From Vibrio tubiashii (lineage in GTDB: Bacteria > Pseudomonadota > Gammaproteobacteria > Enterobacterales > Vibrionaceae), in the NCBI GenBank assembly GCA_000775715.1, contig JRWQ01000008.1:248001-312000 (forward strand): a stretch of DNA of 64,000 nt. The letters are read 5' to 3'. Below, piece after piece: positions 60,187-64,000 of this stretch. Numbering within the stretch: position 1 is the first letter of the stretch; the number at the start of each line of letters is the position of its first letter. A program made the translations under genes and the position numbers. A model generated the notes under the pieces. It had not been told where the DNA came from. It saw only the letters and a list, made by a program, of their open reading frames with translations, and searched no databases.

Positions 60187-61501
60187 TTGCTTGTACCTTT
60201 GCACCAAATTCGTTGATCGCTTGCCAGTCTGGCTGAATGGCTTGATAGTCTGATTCTGAATAACCAAGACGTACTGCCTGATCGATAACGATTCGTGCTA
60301 AATCAAAATGATGAGTCTGTGGATGTTGTGCTAGGTAATCCCGTAGCACCAAGCCCAAGTCGATCGGCGAGCCCTGTTCTTTGTGAACTTTAAGCATGCC
60401 ACCAATGCGCTCTGACAGCTCATCATTGACCTGTTGAAACTCTTCGTATTCCACTTCTAGTGGTACTTGGCCGGTCACTTCATCATCTCGAAGAACCAAG
60501 GCTTCATCACGAAGGTCTGTTAGACGCTCGGCATCTGCATAAGTTAGATACCAAGGCATATCGAAGTAATCTTTTACTGACTGACGCAGACGAGAACTGA
60601 ATGCTCGGTTCTTATCCATATCAATCGCGGTGCGGATAAACTTGTGAACGTGGCGGTCGTAGCCAATCCATAAGTCAATCGCTTGCTGGCCCCAACTGGT
60701 GATGCGATCAAGCTTCATTTGTAGTCCAAATAGGGTTTCTGCAATGAACTCTAATTCATCATCGCCATAAACCAGCTCTTGAATATCAAGAATCTGTGTC
60801 TGTAATTCATCCCCTGCTGCTTGCAAGGTATCTTGCAACTCTCTTAACGTATTCGACGTTTCCGAGAGCAAAGCTTCACAGTTGTTAATTGCATCACGCC
60901 AGTCTTTGTTTAGCAGTGCTGCAATTTGAGTTTTAACCGTCTGCTGCTGCTCATCCATTACGCGTTGGTTAAGATCGATTTGATCGAAAATCTCACCCAC
61001 GGAATATTTGAGCACACCATAAACGTTCTTGCGCCAGTGACCCGGTGTGCCTCCATGACGCGCTGACTCAATCGCCTTCGACATTTCGTCAGCCACCATT
61101 GACAGCTGAATAGAGAGTTTTAGCTTAGAAAATTCGCGATGACGAACGTAGTAATCTGTAATCCCAATAGCAAGTGGCGATAGGCGATAGATACTCGCAC
61201 CATCATTCACTTCACTGGTAAATCGGCTGATAAGTCGTTGTTTGACCATTTCGTTAATCGCATTGTTTGCGCGAAATGGCGACGCATCACCTGTTTCTTC
61301 AAATAATCGAGTAACGATAGCGAACGCATCGTGCAGTTCACCCTCACCCAATTCTTCATCAAACCTTTCATTGCTGAGCACCGCAATAGCGATTAAAAAT
61401 GCCAATCGCTCTGTTGTCAGGTTCAATGAGAAATCATGCTGTTTTACCCAACCGACCAACTCTTCGATCGGCAGTTCAGCATTTAGAGTCATCTCACTCA
61501 T
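60167..61501 (-). CDS. mukF: Chromosome partition protein MukF
   Basis: This 444-residue kleisin of the MukBEF complex has an N-terminal winged-helix dimer domain (about 1-115, [28 protein letters not shown]), a long helical middle (about 120-290), an acidic MukE-binding linker (about 300-345) and a C-terminal head-binding domain. Length matches E. coli (440). It is separated from cmoM by two bases and overlaps mukE by 20, so cmoM-mukF-mukE-mukB form one operon. Confidence 0.97.
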   Translation of the reverse strand: MSEMTLNAELPIEELVGWVKQHDFSLNLTTERLAFLIAIAVLSNERFDEELGEGELHDAFAIVTRLFEETGDASPFRANNAINEMVKQRLISRFTSEVNDGASIYRLSPLAIGITDYYVRHREFSKLKLSIQLSMVADEMSKAIESARHGGTPGHWRKNVYGVLKYSVGEIFDQIDLNQRVMDEQQQTVKTQIAALLNKDWRDAINNCEALLSETSNTLRELQDTLQAAGDELQTQILDIQELVYGDDELEFIAETLFGLQMKLDRITSWGQQAIDLWIGYDRHVHKFIRTAIDMDKNRAFSSRLRQSVKDYFDMPWYLTYADAERLTDLRDEALVLRDDEVTGQVPLEVEYEEFQQVNDELSERIGGMLKVHKEQGSPIDLGLVLRDYLAQHPQTHHFDLARIVIDQAVRLGYSESDYQAIQPDWQAINEFGAKVQANVIDRY

Positions 61502-61503
61502 TA

Positions 61504-62295
61504 TTAGTCCTGCTTATCTTTCTTTTGTGCCCATACATGTATGTATCGACCTAACGAGAGGTATGGCTCTTCTCTGCACAGTTGTTTTTCTAGCGCCAAC
61601 ACATCTTCATACTGGTAGTCGCCCATGTACTCCATATTACCTATGTAGTCACTAAAACAACGAATCCCAGATTTGCCACAAATTGAAAATCCTGCGTCTT
61701 CTATCCATTGATAGACCTCTTCAGGTTTTAAGCCTTTTTGTGGCTGTAGTTTAAATCTCTTGCGATGCGGCATCCCATCAAGCACATGGGGAATGTTGCC
61801 ACACACCACATTTTTATATACCAAGCCGTGATGGTTATAGAACATGATCGATGCCATGCCTCCAGGACGAACTTGTTGTAACACTTTATCCAAAGCGGGC
61901 TTTGGATCCGCCAACCACTCCATAACCGCATGGAACATCACAATATCCATTGGGGAGTTAATATGCTGGTCGATAGATTGGACGGGCGAATGAATGAAGC
62001 GATACTGCTCAAGCAGATCATTTTTTGCAATATCCTGCTCTGCTAACAACAACATTTCAGAAGATAGATCACATAACGTGATTTGGTGTCCGAGCTTCGC
62101 AAGCTTTTGCGACATTTGTGCCAAACCACCGCCTGCATCCAGCACTTTGAGTCGTTTATTATTGCCATCAACAGCATTAACGACCTGTTGAAGATCTTCC
62201 CAAACAATGACTTGGCGAATCTCTCCTTTGTCAGAGCCGTAAATATTTTTTGCAAATTTGTGGGCAATATCGTCGAAATTGCGGTCTTCAGTCAC
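61504..62295 (-). CDS. cmoM: tRNA 5-carboxymethoxyuridine methyltransferase CmoM
   Basis: This 263-residue SAM-dependent enzyme (SmtA of older naming) methylates cmo5U34 of certain tRNAs to mcmo5[18 protein letters not shown] is the family start, [14 protein letters not shown] is SAM motif I, and [13 protein letters not shown] and [14 protein letters not shown] follow. The E. coli gene is also directly upstream of mukF. Start is GTG; no clear ribosome binding site. It works after CmoA and CmoB, which are encoded 16 kb to the left. Confidence 0.95.
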   Translation of the reverse strand: MTEDRNFDDIAHKFAKNIYGSDKGEIRQVIVWEDLQQVVNAVDGNNKRLKVLDAGGGLAQMSQKLAKLGHQITLCDLSSEMLLLAEQDIAKNDLLEQYRFIHSPVQSIDQHINSPMDIVMFHAVMEWLADPKPALDKVLQQVRPGGMASIMFYNHHGLVYKNVVCGNIPHVLDGMPHRKRFKLQPQKGLKPEEVYQWIEDAGFSICGKSGIRCFSDYIGNMEYMGDYQYEDVLALEKQLCREEPYLSLGRYIHVWAQKKDKQD

Positions 62296-62409
62296 AGCAG
62301 CTTAGGTTATTATGTCTAATCGTGCTGCTATTCTGTCATAAGAAAAGCAGGAATAAAGAGGCTTTCTCTTAAATTATATTCAATTGATGTTTTTTCGGAC
62401 TATTTAAGT

Positions 62410-63213
62410 ATGTTTGAGCTGAAAAAAGTTGTGTCTTCTTTGCTTATGCCACTTCCAGCGATGCTAATCATCGGTTTGTTTGGCCTAATGCTGATTATGT
62501 TTACTCGAAAACAGAAAACAGGATGTTTTGTTGTTCTATTCTCTTTCATCGGCATCTTCCTTATTGCTTTCCAACCCGTATCTTCACGTTTGTTGATGCC
62601 CCTTGAGCGTCAATACTCAGCCTTTTTCCCTGTCGACCAATCAATCGACTATGTAATGGTACTAGGCAGCGGCCATGTGGTTGATGACAAAATCCCCCCG
62701 ACTTCTGAGTTAAGTCGCACTGGATTAATGCGTCTTGCCGAAGGGATACGCGTTATGCGTATCTACCCTGGTTCAAAACTCATTCTATCAGGCTACTCTG
62801 GCGGCTCAGAAGTCAGTAACGCACGCATGATGGCGAAGGTTGCTCTAGCACTGGGGGTATCTAAGTCAGATATTATTTTGCTAGAGACCGCCAAAGATAC
62901 CTGGGAAGAGGCTCGACAGGCCGCAGCGTTTGTCACCACCAAGAAGCTTGTTGTGGTCACATCAGCGAGCCATATGCAGCGCGCGCTAAACGAGTTTCAT
63001 GCGACCGGGCTAAAACCTTACCCTGCCCCAACCAACTATTTAGCGCACAGCAACGTGACCCAAGCGTGGGCGAAATACACGCCTAAAGCTGTCTATCTAG
63101 AGCAAACTGAGCGCTACTGGCATGAAACATTAGGCAAGATTTGGCAAAAGCTACGTGATTGGGCGTCTGATTACGAAGAAAAAGCGATACAGTCTTCAGA
63201 AAGCAACGTGTAA
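62410..63213 (+). CDS. elyC: Envelope biogenesis factor ElyC
   Basis: This 267-residue inner-membrane protein has two N-terminal helices (about 10-32 and 36-56) and a DUF218 domain (about 75-230) with YVMVLGSGHVVDD, SKLILSGYSGGSEVSNARMM, ETAKDTWEEARQAA and VVTSASHMQRALNEF. E. coli ElyC (YcbC) is needed for cell-wall integrity at low temperature and for enterobacterial common antigen-related lipid carrier balance. It is divergent from cmoM as in E. coli. A strong terminator follows. Confidence 0.93.
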   Translation: MFELKKVVSSLLMPLPAMLIIGLFGLMLIMFTRKQKTGCFVVLFSFIGIFLIAFQPVSSRLLMPLERQYSAFFPVDQSIDYVMVLGSGHVVDDKIPPTSELSRTGLMRLAEGIRVMRIYPGSKLILSGYSGGSEVSNARMMAKVALALGVSKSDIILLETAKDTWEEARQAAAFVTTKKLVVVTSASHMQRALNEFHATGLKPYPAPTNYLAHSNVTQAWAKYTPKAVYLEQTERYWHETLGKIWQKLRDWASDYEEKAIQSSESNV

Positions 63214-63229
63214 CTTCGCAGACCGATAA

Positions 63230-63266
63230 ACAAAAAAATACCGAGGTGAGCCTCGGTATTTTTGTA
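63230..63266. terminator. Bidirectional terminator between elyC and torR
   Basis: AAATACCGAGG and CCTCGGTATTT form an eleven-pair stem with T runs on both strands. Confidence 0.92.
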
Positions 63267-63291
63267 TTTGATTTACCCAACTAACTGGATA

Positions 63292-64000
63292 TTAATCACC
63301 AGCAAACATATAACCTTCGCCGTGAACAGTTACGAATATTTGCGGGTTTTTCGGATCGAACTCCATCTTGGCTCGCATTCGACGAATCAAGACATCGATA
63401 GTACGATCGTTCGGCGCATCGACTCGGTGGCTGATCATATTGAGAATACGCTCGCGACTGAGGACCTGATTTGGGTATGAAGACAAGGCTACCAAAAGCT
63501 CATATTCAGCCTTGGTTAACTTTACAGGCTCTCCATTCCGACTTAAGGCACGACGCTGAATATCAAACGTCCACTCACCAAAACGCACCACATTGTCGTC
63601 TTGCTTAGCAGTCTTTTCCGTTGCGCCTACGTTGCGTGCAGTCGAGATGCGCCAAAGCAAGTTTTTAACTCGCACTAACAGTTCTCTTAACTCAAACGGT
63701 TTGGTAACGTAATCGTCAGCACCCATTTCTAAGCCAACAATCTTGTCAATGCTATCCGTGCGTCCTGTTACCAGGATAATTCCAATGTCTGATTGACTGC
63801 GAAGTTCGCGCGTTAACATTAATCCATCTTCACCAGGCAGATTAATATCTAACATAACCAAATCAATCGCATTACCTTGTAGCATGTCACGCATTTGCTC
63901 GCCGCTTTCCGCTTCGCTGACTTGATAACCTTCATTCTGAAAGTAGCCAACTAGCTTGCTACGAGTCACTACGTCGTCTTCTACAACTAGTACATGATAA
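63292..64000 (-). CDS. torR: Response regulator TorR (5' end outside window)
   Basis: This OmpR-family regulator activates the TMAO reductase operon when phosphorylated by TorS. The frame is open to the edge; codons before the in-frame GTG at 63969 read YHVLVVEDDVVTRSK, the expected receiver start with acidic pocket. Hence the true start lies just past the edge. The acceptor Asp is in VMLDINLPGEDGLML, followed by ILVTGRTDSIDKIVGLEMGADDYVTKP. The C-terminal winged helix has KLTKAEYELLVALSS and DRTIDVLIRRMR. Close to E. coli TorR (ELRELLVRVKNLLWR) and less like ArcA. Its likely operators lie at 24715-24734. Confidence 0.93.
   Translation of the reverse strand, partial: YHVLVVEDDVVTRSKLVGYFQNEGYQVSEAESGEQMRDMLQGNAIDLVMLDINLPGEDGLMLTRELRSQSDIGIILVTGRTDSIDKIVGLEMGADDYVTKPFELRELLVRVKNLLWRISTARNVGATEKTAKQDDNVVRFGEWTFDIQRRALSRNGEPVKLTKAEYELLVALSSYPNQVLSRERILNMISHRVDAPNDRTIDVLIRRMRAKMEFDPKNPQIFVTVHGEGYMFAGD

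Noticed and set aside
63292..63969. Calling the right-edge regulator ArcA with a start at 63969
   Set aside because: Codons before 63969 continue the receiver fold, and the linker and helix sequences fit TorR better than ArcA.

Overview
This 64 kb window is chromosomal DNA of a gammaproteobacterium, almost certainly a Vibrio or close relative. The reasons are the mukF-mukE-mukB condensin operon, a 741-residue monomeric NADP isocitrate dehydrogenase, the torE-torC-torA TMAO reductase operon with its regulator TorR, the cydA-cydB-cydX-ybgE / ybgC-tolQRAB-pal-cpoB arrangement, and many proteins of Vibrio type. I see no insertion sequence, prophage, integron or CRISPR array. Most of it is core genome, with a few accessory genes between housekeeping blocks.

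Layout. 1-7.2 kb: the end of a chemotaxis receptor, a 63-residue small protein, tRNA-Ser(GGA), the alanine exporter AlaE, a large hybrid sensor kinase, a UPF0149 protein, a K+ channel-like protein and nadA. 7.2-12.7 kb: the Tol-Pal envelope operon, read leftward from ybgC to cpoB. 12.7-16.4 kb: the cytochrome bd oxidase operon with a 35-residue cydX and two perfect FNR-type palindromes upstream. 16.4-18.7 kb: ruvC, ruvA and ruvB. 18.7-20.5 kb: an isolated GH36 alpha-galactosidase. 20.6-24.5 kb: torECA, with two abutting TorR-type decamers upstream. 24.9-30.3 kb: a mixed region with a FetB-like permease lacking its ATPase, a 45-residue small protein, FocA, a TIGR02647 protein, a lone periplasmic binding protein, a YeeZ-like oxidoreductase and a YdcF protein. 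30.3-37 kb: clpA-clpS, cspD, monomeric icd and rluE. 37.3-41.7 kb: a 1455-residue pullulanase lipoprotein with MalT-like sites upstream. 41.7-46.7 kb: an ERIC-like palindrome, aspS, a yecE-like gene, cmoA and cmoB, with eleven tandem copies of a 7-bp unit between the last two. 47-50.2 kb: a three-gene envelope cluster (retropepsin-like lipoprotein, inactive transglutaminase fused to 7 membrane helices, ATP-grasp ligase). 50.3-54.6 kb: a GMC oxidoreductase and aldehyde dehydrogenase pair with a divergent AraC regulator. 54.8-62.3 kb: a 50-residue small protein, then mukB, mukE, mukF and cmoM. 62.4-64 kb: elyC and torR, which runs off the right edge.

How the genes work together. Respiration under low oxygen recurs: cytochrome bd with FNR sites, TMAO reductase with TorR and its likely operators, and the formate channel FocA. 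Three steps of wobble-uridine modification (cmoA, cmoB, cmoM) lie in two places. Envelope integrity is served by Tol-Pal-CpoB, ElyC and possibly the 47-50 kb cluster. That cluster, whose substrate is unknown, is the best candidate for an under-described system. The smaller novelties are the heptamer array, the ERIC-like element ending on the aspS stop codon, an inverted pair of perfect DnaA boxes, and two unlisted small proteins.
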